From: Enoplosus armatus
Taxonomy: Eukaryota; Chordata; Actinopteri; Centrarchiformes; Enoplosidae
Assembly (NCBI RefSeq): GCF_043641665.1
Contig: NC_092183.1
Span: 21,209,501 to 21,273,500, forward strand
Length of the DNA stretch: 64,000 nucleotides
Direction of reading: 5' to 3'
The position numbers were made by a program, and so were the translations under genes. Positions within the stretch are counted from its first letter, which is position 1, and each line of letters begins with the position of its first letter. The notes beneath the pieces are model-generated. The model saw only the letters and a program-made list of their open reading frames with translations, was not told the origin of the DNA and made no database searches. Shown one piece after another: positions 44,143 through 55,413 of this stretch.

Positions 44143-45430
44143 TCTTGACTGAGAGCTCTGCTCGTGGCTATTTCCTATGTCAGGACTGTTGGGCCCCGAG
44201 TATATGTATACAATCAGACTCTACTGCATGGGAAGCAAGCATGACAAAGAAGAAACGCAGTCATCTGCATGTCCAAGAAAGGACTGCAGTATCTTCAGCC
44301 CTGGACCTGACAAAAAGCTTTCAACGTTGTGCCCTTATGTGGTAAATACAGCTTTCCAGATGGGAACCATACTGAATTCCTCAAAGGGAATTTAGTCTGA
44401 TATAAAGAGCAACATATTTAGGCTTATCCCTGTGCCTCCTTCGGCATGGCAACGCAGGAGCCTAGTAACCGATTAACCCAATGCCCGACACTAACAGCAG
44501 GAAGACCTGCAGTACCTGCAGTCATCTGGAAGGTCTTGGGACATGACTCCAGCAGGTCAGATTTAAACTGCCCAGGTACAGTCTCCCTGGAGTTGATGAT
44601 TTTCACTTTACCTTTGAAAGGACGGAGGAGACATTATCAATTAACTTTGTCCTCACAGCGGGGACACTCGTTAGTGCTGCTGCATTACATGGGTTGTTAC
44701 CAGAGCTGTCCATCACGGTGAATATGGACCCCCCTCCGATGCCCATACTCTGTGGGTTCATGACGGAGGTGCACAGGAGCGCAGCAATGGCGCCATCTAC
44801 CGCCGAGCCTCCTCTCTGAAGGATGTCCCTGAAAGATTTCGCACTCATCACTGTCTCTGACAATCAAAGGCGCTGCCGTTGTGTTCTGCTTCATGTGCCT
44901 GCCATGTAGGGAAATGACGTGCTTATGTTTTGCATAGAATGATATTATGTAAAGCACATTCCGTTTCCTTGTTTGTGGAATGTTTTATAGACTTGAGCTT
45001 GGTTCAATTAAGCATATCTGTTTTAGAATTTAAGTTGCTGTCAGCTCGTTCGCTATTATAATATATGACATGTCCGTTTTTGTGAGTGTAACGGCAGATT
45101 TGGCACTGTGGAGAAACAACATTCATTTTCACGTTTTGATTATGGGGGCTGAGCAGATCTCAGTTAGTGCGAAAGTGTGCGTTGTGCGTAATGTGCGTAA
45201 TGTGCGTAATCCATAACCACCCTGCTGACCAGAAGAGGGTAAAAGTTTAAAAATGCCACTCACCGTCCAATCTCTGAACATTTCCCAGAGTCTGCGGCCA
45301 CCGCGGCGCTTGAGAAACTGTCATCTGGACACTTGCGCCTCACAAGCACAGCAATACACACAATCACGGCCACCACGCAGAGCAGCATCAGCGCGCAACA
45401 AGCGTACACCCTCGCCTTTGACCTCGCCAT
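39464..45430 (-). CDS. ggt5: Gamma-glutamyltransferase 5-type ectoenzyme, with one-base frameshift in exon 7
   Basis: GGT5 (gamma-glutamyl leukotrienase) acts at the cell surface on leukotriene C4 and glutathione conjugates. Exons by family homology: 45264-45430, 44701-44828, 44516-44611, 43245-43431, 42974-43134, 42590-42736, 42254-42385, 41339-41529, 40976-41067, 39985-40091, 39704-39814, 39464-39610. A type II anchor is at residues 11-29. GGT5-like features are [67 protein letters not shown] and the end GKAAGY. The nucleophile lies in GTTHVSV and the PSS and GG motifs are kept. Exons sum to 1666 nt, one too many. In exon 7 an extra base near 42360 shifts the frame and gives TGA at 42351-42353, before the catalytic threonine. 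Without it the protein would be 554 aa (human 586). It may be an assembly error, a null allele, or be bypassed by other splice sites (see findings). Confidence 0.88.
40340..40660. repeat. Dispersed repeat with GTTAGCATGC core, copy 3 (inverted)
   Basis: In ggt5 intron 9. It contains AGCTAAAATGCTAACACCA, ACCATGCTAACATGCTCACA and GTGTTAGCATGCTAACATTT, and later CAGTCTGGACCAAAGTGGTG, which match the reverse complement of the copies at 14476-14925 and 16480-16830. It is non-coding. Confidence 0.55.
43456..43842. repeat. Fish MITE-like repeat ending in CTTCTTCCACCACTG
   Basis: In ggt5 intron 3. One end reads GTACTTTTACTCAAGTTATG, the other TTTACTTGAGTTAAGGATCT followed by GAGTACTTCTTCCACCACTG. 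These are partial inverted repeats, and this end sequence is common in percomorph genomes. A related fragment (AATACTTCTTCTACCACTG) lies at about 42145-42165 in intron 7. Confidence 0.6.
44112..44141. repeat. (TG)n microsatellite in ggt5 intron 3
   Basis: About 15 uninterrupted TG units in ggt5 intron 3. Confidence 0.95.
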
Positions 45431-46527
45431 GGCTGATGTTATCCGACACCTCCGCGGGGATCATTCAAGTCTCAATCTGACCTTTGCAGTTTATGACTAC
45501 CGAGAGATTACAACTTCACCGACTGAGTCCGGTTGCCACATCAGAAAGGGGCGTGCACCGAGCAGCCTGGTTCCACCCTCTCCATGGAGCGCGAGAGGGA
45601 GGTGGGGGGGGGGGTGGGGGGGGTTGAGGTCCAACTGTTGAGTCATTCCTGAGGGAGTCTCACCTCAAAACATCCGTCCTGCCCAGGTGCGGGGTGATGG
45701 GCCAAACTCAGGCAACACACAGCGAGCTTGAATGATGCGCAATGATCCACATGAAAACGACAGTAAGCCTCCACCTTTACAGTTACCGTGTAGCACTCTT
45801 TGAATCCGCTGGCAAATGCAAACGACCAACAAGTTCTGAATGTTTTCAGGGTAACTTGGCTGAGAAAAGCTGGCCTTTTCACATCATTCCCATGTTCCAG
45901 ATTTGAGGGGGGCCCTTATGCAGCCAATAGCTTTTATATTTTATTTATATGGTCAGGAAAAACTTATCATTTACTATATAAACTAATAAACTGTGAAATC
46001 ACTTTGCTGGTGTTGAACAAATGCAAAACAGTCCCGCAGCGAGCAGTCAGGGGTTGACAGACATTCAACATGCAATCACAGATATACACGCCATCGCTGT
46101 TGTGTTGTGTTGCTCTACTTGTTCTGAGTATTCACGCTCTGGGTACAGCCAAGGGGGTCCAACGGCAGATTCTAATATTGGGGACCCCAGGTCTGAGGGC
46201 CAATAGGAGGGATCTGAGATCTGCAGTTGGACCCTTCGAGGAAAAGTTGTTGGCCATGTTGTCGCACTTTGTCAGAAACTATCACCATCACACCACTGCT
46301 CTGTGACTGCTGGGAGCGCAATCCAGGCAAGTTGCAATGCATGCTGGGAAATGCTGTCTGCAGTAATATGAAACGGTGGTCGATGGGCGAGCCAGGAGAC
46401 ATACGGAAGAGGGAGGCTCTCAACTGAGTCAAGTCAGAGATTACCAGAGCAATACCGGATATGGGACAATTTTCCCTTCAAAGTAAAGGAATTGACCACG
46501 GTAAGCTTAGAAGACAGAAACTCTAAC

Positions 46528-46736
46528 CTAGTGCTGCAAGTAATGATTATTTTCATTGTCAGTTAATCCGCCAGTTATTTTCTTAATTAATCAATTCATC
46601 TTTTGTCTATAAATTGTCAGGTTGCCTGAGCCCAAGTTGATGTATTCAGATTGCTTGTTTACAGTCCAAATCCCAAAGATGATTCATTTTCTGTCAATCG
46701 ATTAGTCAGTCAATTAACCAAGAGTTTCAGCTCTAG
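46528..46736. mobile_element. hAT-like MITE
   Basis: It begins CTAGTGCTGCAAGTAATGAT with TATTTTCATTGTCAGTTAAT just inside, and ends GTTTCAGCTCTAG, so the ends are short inverted repeats of the form CTAG.GCTG.AA. The text TTATTTTCTTAATTAATCAA and AATCGATTAGTCAGTCAATT is typical of the abundant non-autonomous hAT elements of teleosts. There is no coding capacity. Confidence 0.65.
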
Positions 46737-48191
46737 TATGGGCTACAGCTGTAAGAAAAAAGATATTGTTTTGAACAGCCTCCTTGGAGTCATTACAGTG
46801 CAGCCAGATTTTAGCCTATATGGAGTTTCTTGCCTGAGCCTGAAAACCCACATTTTCATTTTCTGCTGATTACTGTTGAAATGGTTTCCCTTTTCTCTGG
46901 ACAGTTGTGAATTAAGTGAGTGTGACATCACCCTTTGGTGTTTGGCCGGTTGGTCAGGTTACCATTCGCTGCCACTTTGGCTCCAAAACTCATGATGGCT
47001 GCAGCAGCCTAATCCAGAGAGCAGGTTTAACACACCCTGAACCTAAACCTGGCACTCAGGCCGTCTTGAACTGGCCCAGGTAAAGTTGGAAGTGAATCAC
47101 TGGCGATGCAAGTGTTTCCTGCAAGTAAAAGCATGAACACATATGTGTCACAATAATAGCCCTGTTGATACAATTATTTCAGAAAGAAGATATTGGTTAT
47201 ATGCTAAGGGGGTAATCCACTTAAAGGTCAGTTCACTTGTCATGTAGAGTAACACGCAGCCTGTGATGGCAGCGGTGAGTTAAGAGTTATGGTTGAGACT
47301 TCAAATACATGTATTTAACAGAAAACCTGTGTTTTAAACTGGGAGCCTTGAGTTTAAAAGAGGGGAGCATTTAACATGGCAGGGACGGTCTAACAAAAGA
47401 TGCTACCGTGCTGCATTGTGGGAATTGTAGGACCCAACACTATAGGGACTGAAAGTCTGAATACCTGGTCCTGTGCCATTTTTAATTGTCTCTTGAAAGT
47501 GACATACTAAGACGAAATAGCTGTTGAGACTCATTGTGTTCAACGTGTGTTGACCTTTAGCTCGAAGGTGTTGCACCAATGCCTCGCATGCGGATGGGAG
47601 GAGATTTCAACGCGCGCCTCACTGAGACGTTTATTTTGAAAGGTGCGACCGGACGTGTGATTGCGCATCCCTCCGGTGGCTTGACGCTGGGTGTCTTCCC
47701 CTGGTGGAGCTTCTGTATTTACAACAATAAAGCCTCCCCGACGCCGCTGTCCATCACAGACGGACAGGGGAGTCAAACCGTCGGTGGGACAGCTTTCTCA
47801 TTTTTTTTTTCCCGCTCCGCGACGGGTGTCGCCTCCACTTAGGACTTCTTCTGAGCATTTTGGGGATATTTCCTATAATGTTGGCGAGTGAGAGCCGTCT
47901 ACCTTGTGCACTGCAGTGGTGCGCAGCTTCGCCCGGAGAAACACCTGTGCGCCTCTCCTCTCCTCTCCACTGGCCGCAGGCATGAATGTTGAGTAGGTAT
48001 GGATGCAAACCTGTGCATCATCAAACATCCACGTAGCTGCTCCAGACAAGGAAGCACGAGTTTGCTGCTTGTTTACCGCGGTTTATTGAACGCCACGGCT
48101 CGTCAGTGTGTTGGCCGTCAGTTTTGTATGGCAGCGGCAGCTCTAGGGGCGAGATTAACGTGGAAACAGCGGAGTATTGGAGGAATAAGGC

Positions 48192-48194
<3 letters not shown>

Positions 48195-48242
<48 letters not shown>

Positions 48243-48770
48243 CAGATGGCTTCGTGGTTAGGTTGGATGGTCAGTCTGTCCTAAAAGCAGCGGGAGTGTG
48301 TGTGTGTGTGTGTGTGTGTTTGTGTGTGTGTGTATGTGGGGGCGTCTTGATGCTGTCAGACAGGATGTAGGGGAGGATCTATTGGAGCAGGATTACCCGA
48401 CCATTTTTGGTGAGGGAGCATCGTGGACTTCTGATCACAGTTGACGCATTGCACTCCTCGCGTTTTGGCTGCTGGTCCATTATCATTATATAATCGTACT
48501 CATGTAATCCAGTCTCCTTTTCACTTAACCAGCATACGATTACACAGACTACAGCTCGCCCCCTCCCTCCCTCCCCCTGAGGATCCATTTATGCAGCTCC
48601 TGCTGAGAAACCTATGAATGCCAATTATAAATGTGGGTGGGCATCAACTCTGTTTAAGTTTACATAATTCACTGTTTAGTGTGTGCGTGGTGCGCAGAAA
48701 TATAAAAGCAGATTGGTGTTAAATGCAGCAATGTGCCCATGACTCATGGGTTTTATACAGTGCAGTACAG

Positions 48771-48808
<38 letters not shown>
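48195..48808. repeat. Cluster of three GT microsatellites upstream of asphd2
   Basis: Uninterrupted or nearly uninterrupted GT tracts lie at 48195-48242, 48296-48332 and 48773-48808, followed by a G-rich stretch. All are plain dinucleotide repeats. Confidence 0.95.
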
Positions 48809-48811
<3 letters not shown>

Positions 48812-49458
48812 TACGTGGGGGGAAGGGGGGTGGGGGGGGTGCAGTCATTTTGAAGTCCACAGTGTGTGGGTGAGTTTCAGCAGGTGTGTTTTACAGGAGG
48901 TGAATACAGGATGGAGGAAGATATGTTTCACAGACGCAAAGCAAAGTGTTAACGACACCGGCACCAGACTGACTCACTCTGCGATACATTAACAGCAAAC
49001 AGAGTTTGGAGCATTGATATCAATCGCGGCGTAACCTCCGAAGTCAGTTACAGTATCCTCTGTTTCTCCTCATCCCTCCGTCTCTCCTTCTGTCTTTGTT
49101 TTTCAGAGAGCAGATTACCTCAAGGCGCGGTGTCTGTCTGCATTTGTCTGAAAGCGAGGAGAGAGGGAGCAGCCCAAAGACCGCCCAGCCAGACATCATG
49201 CAAGGAGAAACCTTCCCTCGTTGCAGAGTGCTGAAATGTTAGCACTGAAGAGCAAGTGTGTCAGATCAAATCAGAAGACTGTTTACATTAGGGGGGGGGG
49301 GGCGATAAGAGCCGCCTGACACTAGACTCACTAACACCCTGTGTGTGTGCTCCAAGGCCCCTTTCAGTCACGATCAAGAAAAGACGCGTTAACTAATCTT
49401 TCATCAGCACTTTTTTCTTCTTCCTCCGTCAGATTCAGCAATTCAGGAAGGAGCCGAG

Positions 49459-51275
49459 ATGGAGTGGTCACTAGAGAGTGTGAGAGAGATGGTGGCTGGA
49501 GGGATGCAGTCTATAAGGGAGTGTGAGATCTGTGCTTTCGCCATAGCCATATGTGTGCTGCTGCTGTTTATGTGGTATTGTTACAGGGTGGGCCGGGAGC
49601 ACGGCTCCAGCCCCCTGCGTGGGAGGTATCTGGCTGGGCCTGGCCGGATTGGAGGGGTGGTGGGGGGCTTCATGAGTTCAGACTGCCGTGGCAGGGGGAA
49701 AGGGAAGCATGGGTCGATGCTGGAAGAGCAGAACGGCTTCGCTTTCTGCCAGTCGTCAGAGTGCTTCCGCTGTACCAGTGCTGGAGAGAGTCTGAACCAG
49801 AGGCTCTACCACAGCCTGCAGGACTACGCCAAGCGCTACACCTGGTCAGGTATGGGCAGGGTGCACAAAGGAGTCCGCGATCAAGGCCGATACCTTAACA
49901 GCCGACCCACCATCCAGCGGCCGGAGGTCTTCTTCCTCCCAGACCTACCGTCGGCCCCTTTCTTCTCCAGGGAAGTGCAGAGACACGACGTGGAGCTGCT
50001 GGAGCAGAGCTTCCCCGCCCTTCTGGCTGAGTTTGAGAGCATCTACCACCAACCTCCGGCCCGCAGCGGCTCCTCCCTCCCACCAGGGTGGAAAGCCAAC
50101 AGCACTCCTCGTGGGCAGTGGTGGACCTACTACCTGGTCAACCAAGGCACCCCTCTGGTTCTGAATGTCAGGAGGTGTCCGCGGGCCTGGAGGGTGCTGG
50201 GCCAGCTGCGCACCTTCATCGCCAACAACGTGTTCGGAAACGCCTGCTTCTCTGTGCTGACGCCGGGAGCTCTGATCACTGAGCATTACGGTCCAACAAA
50301 TGTCAGACTGCGCTGCCACCTGGGTAAGAACTGTTTAGTGAGCTGAAACTGATTCAACCCGTGTGACGTCTGAGGCTCAGTGTGCATTCACCTTAACACA
50401 ACGGCGGATGGCTTCAATAATAAGCACGTTTAACTAGAGAGGAGGAGCAACCCGGTGAATCAGCTGCTGTAGTGTTCAGACTGAAAATCTGCATCCTCTT
50501 GGGTCGTGGCTGAAATTTAGGGGCTTATGCTGTCATTTTTATTGTTTCCACTGCACCTGAGCTTTGATTCCATTTCCAACTGTACCAAGTGAGATGTCTA
50601 TAAATAGTGATGTTCACTGTGTAGGCAGGTTCTTTTGTAAGACTCTTTAAAACATCGTCCTGTAATAATACGCTCTGACACTCTAAGACAAGGGCATTTT
50701 TTTCTGAGATATGTCACCTGAGAGATCAGTTAGCAACACTTTCAAATGCATTTATTTACTTGCATAATGACACAACGATGGACTTGTTATTTTTCTCTGG
50801 CAGGTCTCAGAGTGCCCCCTTCCTGTGAGCTTGTAGTTGGTGGAGAGCCACAGTGCTGGTCTGAGGGCAGCTGTCTGCTTTTTGATGACTCCTTCCTCCA
50901 CAGGGCCTTCCACGAGGGTAAGAAGGGATTAAAAGGGAATCTTTTATTGCACTCTGTCCCTTTTTTTTTTTTTTTTTTTTACTTATTCCTTGAAGGAGGA
51001 TTGACCTTAAACTGGTATAATCCGATATCGCTTAAGAAAACTGAGGGCCTTTTTAATATGAGTCTGGTAGGTCTTTCAGGTCAAGATCATGACAAAATGG
51101 GGTTCTTGATTTCTCTGCTGCTATGTCTCTGTGTGTGTGTGCAGGCAGCGCAGAGGACGGCCCCAGGGTGGTCTTCATGGTGGACCTCTGGCACCCCAAT
51201 GTGGCCGCTGCTGAGAGACAAGCCTTGGACTACATTTTTACTCCAGGCCGCTTAGAGGACAAGGAAGGGAAATAG
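49459..51275 (+). CDS. asphd2: Aspartate beta-hydroxylase domain-containing protein 2 (3 coding exons)
   Basis: A single-pass membrane protein with an aspartyl/asparaginyl beta-hydroxylase fold, a 2-oxoglutarate/Fe oxygenase family; its substrate is not established. Exons 49459-50323, 50804-50917 and 51145-51275 have agreeing phases and sum to 1110 nt, 369 aa, the length of human ASPHD2. A transmembrane helix lies at residues 24-43 ([19 protein letters not shown]). Conserved blocks are [52 protein letters not shown] (metal His), [25 protein letters not shown] (second His) and [13 protein letters not shown] (2-oxoglutarate Arg), and the end carries FTPGR. As in mammalian AspH enzymes there is no acidic residue of an HxD triad. 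The C terminus runs nine residues past the PGR end of the human protein. The start is the first ATG after an acceptor at 49432. Confidence 0.95.
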
Positions 51276-53500
51276 GTGTGAGTGAGAAACCATGTCCGAC
51301 CCAGAGACAGAAGGCATTTAGGGAAGTGTCTGTAGGATGGGGGAGCAACTCTTTTTCTGACTCCAGACCAGCTCTCACATCCACTGTGTACATATTCTCA
51401 GTCTCATACAGTATCTCTCATAACTCTTCTTAGTGGATGACCAAACATTGGGCCTCTTTTATCAACCATGTTCATGTTTTCGCTTGTATAGCCACACTTG
51501 AAAGTCAAAACTTAGTAGGTGCGCAGTTGTTCCTGCAGCCATTTTATTTATTAATACCATGGCAGGGACATTTTAGCTTATTTTAAATCACTGAGTGTTC
51601 AATGAATTTGCATGTAGAAGAATGATCTGACTGAGCAGGGAAACTTAAACCCACCAAATTGTATGTTTCCCTCTAACTTTGGGCCAACTCTGGATCAAAA
51701 TGATTCCTATCAAAGATTCTCTGTACAGCTCATATCAGTTTTATTTTGATTGTTGCTTGAAACAGTTCAACAGCATGCTGAGAGAGAGCACAGTACATTA
51801 CAGATATGAATGTCATTGGGTGAGCATTTATGGGCCCTGAATTCTTCCACAAAAGAACAACACTTGGTAGTACTGCTGGTGTAACACTTAGGATCCAACA
51901 CATATCACTAATTCTTTTACACTTACTGTGACACGTACATACATTTCCGCAAGGGCTAAGAAACCTGATCACATTCAACTTTCTGTATTACTCAACATGT
52001 CCAGTCCCAATGAAGATTCAAATTTTGATTCAAACCAGGACACACTTGTCAGTGGGTTTGCGCATTTCTCATTTCCAAAACGCCCACTTTCAAATGTTGG
52101 ACGAACCTTCGACTGTTCGAATTTTTGTGAATGAGTGGAAAATCTCCTGCTTGCAGAGTGGTGACATATTTCCAGCGATTGTAGTGCTCATTTACAAATC
52201 GAATCACAGCTAACGTCAAGCTAAAGCCAAGGGATCATTACAGCCACAGTGTTGGTTGACTTTAGGCCTACTGTGCATAAACACATTTAGACAGATCACA
52301 AAAGTGTGTTGTTGCATGCTGACTGATTCATGATGAATGAGCAAATGCAGTGTCAGTCTGTAATCTAATTTTGGCTGAGTTACTTAGTTGGGGCCTTATG
52401 AGTAAACAGGCAATAGATGTCTAAAGTAAATACGTTGCAGAAAGTGCCGGAACAGCGCGCTAACTCTAAAGAAATGATGGAAGACATTCTCTCATGTCTA
52501 TCACTATCCAAGCAACCACTGAACAGATTCACCCACCCGTGCTGATAACTGAGGCCCAACGTTGATCATGACGTGAATGTTTACAGACGCAGCTAACGTC
52601 TCTGTCATGACTCCCGCCGGCGTGGTAGTTTATTGTGCTCCCCTTTGAAAAGTCAATCCTGCTTTCACGAGACATGGTTAGATAAGCACATCTTTCAGTC
52701 AAACCGTGTGAGTCGGCCTCTGCTGTAACACTGGAGATGAAGCGTTTTTGGTAAATTTACTAAACTCTTGTAATTTGGTTGTATTTGATATCAGGTTTGT
52801 ATTTCTGTAAATAGGGTTGAGGTAAAAAAAAAAAAAGAAAAAAAGGAAATAACTGAACGGTCTGAGATGTTTTGACATGATTGTCTTCAATGCTATAGCT
52901 ATTGTGTTGTCTTGATTTACAGCTACAGCAAACGCATCTCATTCTCCGTCTCTCAAAGAGCCAGCCCGGAAATCATTTTGATAGATTCAATTTGTAGATT
53001 CTGTAAGATGTTTATGACGTACTATCTCTGTTGTTCTGTGCTGTATTTATTTTGAACCACTCTGTAATTTTGCAGCACCATATGGTATCCATTATTAAAG
53101 CCACAATCCTTAATTCTCCAACAGCACTTCATGGATATACTGTATGTGCGCAGTCTCAAAGGTAGTGAAAATTAATCTTCAGCAGCTTTACAGCGCCGCC
53201 GCTATTCAAGACACCCATCTGGTCAATTCTAATGTTTACAAAAGTGTGATTATTTACAAGCTGTTTACAACGTCGGACATCACTGACACTCACATTGAGC
53301 TGTCCATAATTAGGGTTTAAAATCAAGAGTGCTGTTAATCCATTTAAGAGTACGAAAACTGTCATTCCCAAAGCATTTGCTTTCTATATACAGTGTATGG
53401 TGGGGCAACCATTTTGTTTACATTTGGATTAAGGATTTGTCCTTTAACACATTCTTGTGTGGATTTTGAACAGTATTTCTGTACATTTAATAAATGGTCA
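51276..53500 (+). other. asphd2: asphd2 3'UTR
   Basis: The sequence after the stop is non-coding. Candidate poly(A) signals are ATTAAA at 53093-53098 and AATAAA at 53489-53494. A 3'UTR of about 1.8-2.2 kb is inferred from these signals only. Confidence 0.45.
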
Positions 53501-55413
53501 AGTATCTTATTTAACCAGCTGTTGTCAGAAGTGTCACTTTAACATCTGAAACAAGAGGGAGACTTCATGCATGTTCTTTAGTCCATTCTGCATGAAAGTG
53601 CTGTGTCTCACACTAAACCTCACAAGACTGATTGAGATGTACTACAGGAACTGCTGTTGATGATACACTCAACGATATGAGGCAAGGGGACAAAAATTGT
53701 GTCGCCTCCTTTCAGCCAGATGCAGTTTTATAGCAGCAGCTCAGGGAGGCGTAGGCACGCAATGATGTTGTCATTGCTCTGTTTTCTCAGCAGTTATTTC
53801 TCGTCAGGCCTGCGCTGCCTCTGGAGGATACGGAGCCAGAGGCGCTAAAATGCTGAGGCAATAATAACATTGTGTTAAATAAAAACAGTAGTGTCTTCAT
53901 TACTCATGAGTGTTGGGTTCGTGGGTTCATAAAGAATATACACGCCGGTTAATATTTTGCCTTTCATCTGTCTGCACAGTCACAGGATTCCTAACACAAA
54001 TCAGCGGCCTTCGCGAGGAAAATCTCTGAAGATGCACGGGTGTTGCTTATTTGTGGGCCTGAAGCTTTGGTGGAGGGAGTCAAGTTGATGCCGATATTCA
54101 CCAATAGTAACAGAATCCATCTAGAAGTACCTCAGATCCTGTGTTTATTTGCACAGAGTTGTTTTGTGTCAGTGTCACAGCTCTTGAATTATTACAGCAG
54201 GCTGTGGCTGTTAGTGCTACATTGCTTAGTACAGCAATTACACCTGAAGTGTGGGTGAAGCTCTGTGTGTGTTTGAGAGAGAGCACAATACTGTAGCGTG
54301 GTGGGAGGGAAGAACAATTTAAATCTCATTCAGGTACACATGTATGCGCAAGGATTATCCTTTCAGCAATATGCACTGACATCACTAAGTCACAGGATTT
54401 TAAATAATAAGACAGGCCCATGGGCGTAGAGATGTAATAAAATCTGCCTCTCATATAAGCCAGTGGGACGATTAGCTGTAGTGGGGTCCAGGGACCTCTA
54501 GGTGTAGCTGATGGGGTCCTACTGCGTGGAGAATAGTTGAATTTGACTTTAATTTCGCTCAGATGCAGATGAGCAGCACAACCAGAGAATGCACAGACAC
54601 CACAGCATGAACACCTGTGAAACGTCGGCCATGGAACAAATGATGAAGCTAATGATCTTTAGTTGCCGTATGCTGTTGTTTTGTTGCCTTTCTGTTATAC
54701 TGTAATTAATCACAGCTCGTGTCCTGTAAAGCCCCAGGTCGTCTGTGTGGCAATTGCTTTGTGGTAATTTGATCAATTACAGGATGGTTGTGTAATACTA
54801 TAGCACAATTCAGAACGGATATTGAATGGGCCCCTGAGGTGGCTCCTGCATAAAGCGGGGCCCGTGTGTTAAAATCAAAATGTAACAACACTCATGTTTC
54901 TTTTGATATTATGATTGCATATTGGCGGGGGGGGGGGGGGGGGACTTAATGGGGACCCATTGCTCATTTTTGCCCTGAGGCCCCACAGCAGGTTGATGGG
55001 GCCCTGGGTAGAATACAGCAGTTTTGGTGTCTCTGATAATGTGTTAATTCTCTATGAGGTAAATGTCGGCGTCATATCAATCTCTTCGGTCTGTCTTTGT
55101 CGTGGAAAAGTTTGCCTGCCACTGGTAGCCTTATATCTTTACTACCGTCCCCGCCTACGTCACTGCCACGCTGCCAGAGACCAGCATCCACATCAATGAA
55201 AAGGTGACGCGCGCTGCAGCGACGTGTGTGCCCCTCTGTTCCGCCGTCTGCGCGCGTTCCGGCCGCGCTGCCGCACAGCGTTCAGGTGGTGAGATGTAGC
55301 CCAACTTAACGCGGGCAGGCTCTGCTGTGCTAATATGGGTCGACAATGGCGAGAATGCGGTTTGTGGTGGCGATGATCAACCCGCAGAGACGGACTCGAC
55401 CAGATCCGCAGCA
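53501..55413. other. Spacer between asphd2 and cabp1, with cabp1 upstream promoter
   Basis: No exon was recognised. A poly-G run of about 17 lies at 54927-54943 inside a repeat-like stretch (GGGCCCCTGAGGTGG before it, GCCCCACAGCAGG after it). The last 250 bases before 55414 are GC- and CpG-rich, which fits a CpG-island promoter for the caldendrin-type first exon. Confidence 0.5.

Larger units (their letters stand above)
45431..49458. other. Spacer between divergent ggt5 and asphd2
   Basis: Both promoters lie here because the genes diverge. Contents: a G-rich tract at 45602-45625, a hAT-like MITE at 46528-46736, and three GT microsatellites (48195-48242, 48296-48332, 48773-48808). The asphd2 transcript has an acceptor-like CCTCCGTCAG ending at 49432, 26 bases before the ATG, so a non-coding first exon probably lies further upstream in this spacer. 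No other exon was recognised. Confidence 0.55.

Noticed and set aside
49945..50319. Minus-strand frame of 124 codons
   Set aside because: Antisense to the asphd2 first coding exon.
55327..55413. Upstream extension of the cabp1 long isoform beginning at a GTG
   Set aside because: No ATG in this frame after the in-frame stop at 55297-55299; the caldendrin-like sequence starts at ATG 55414.
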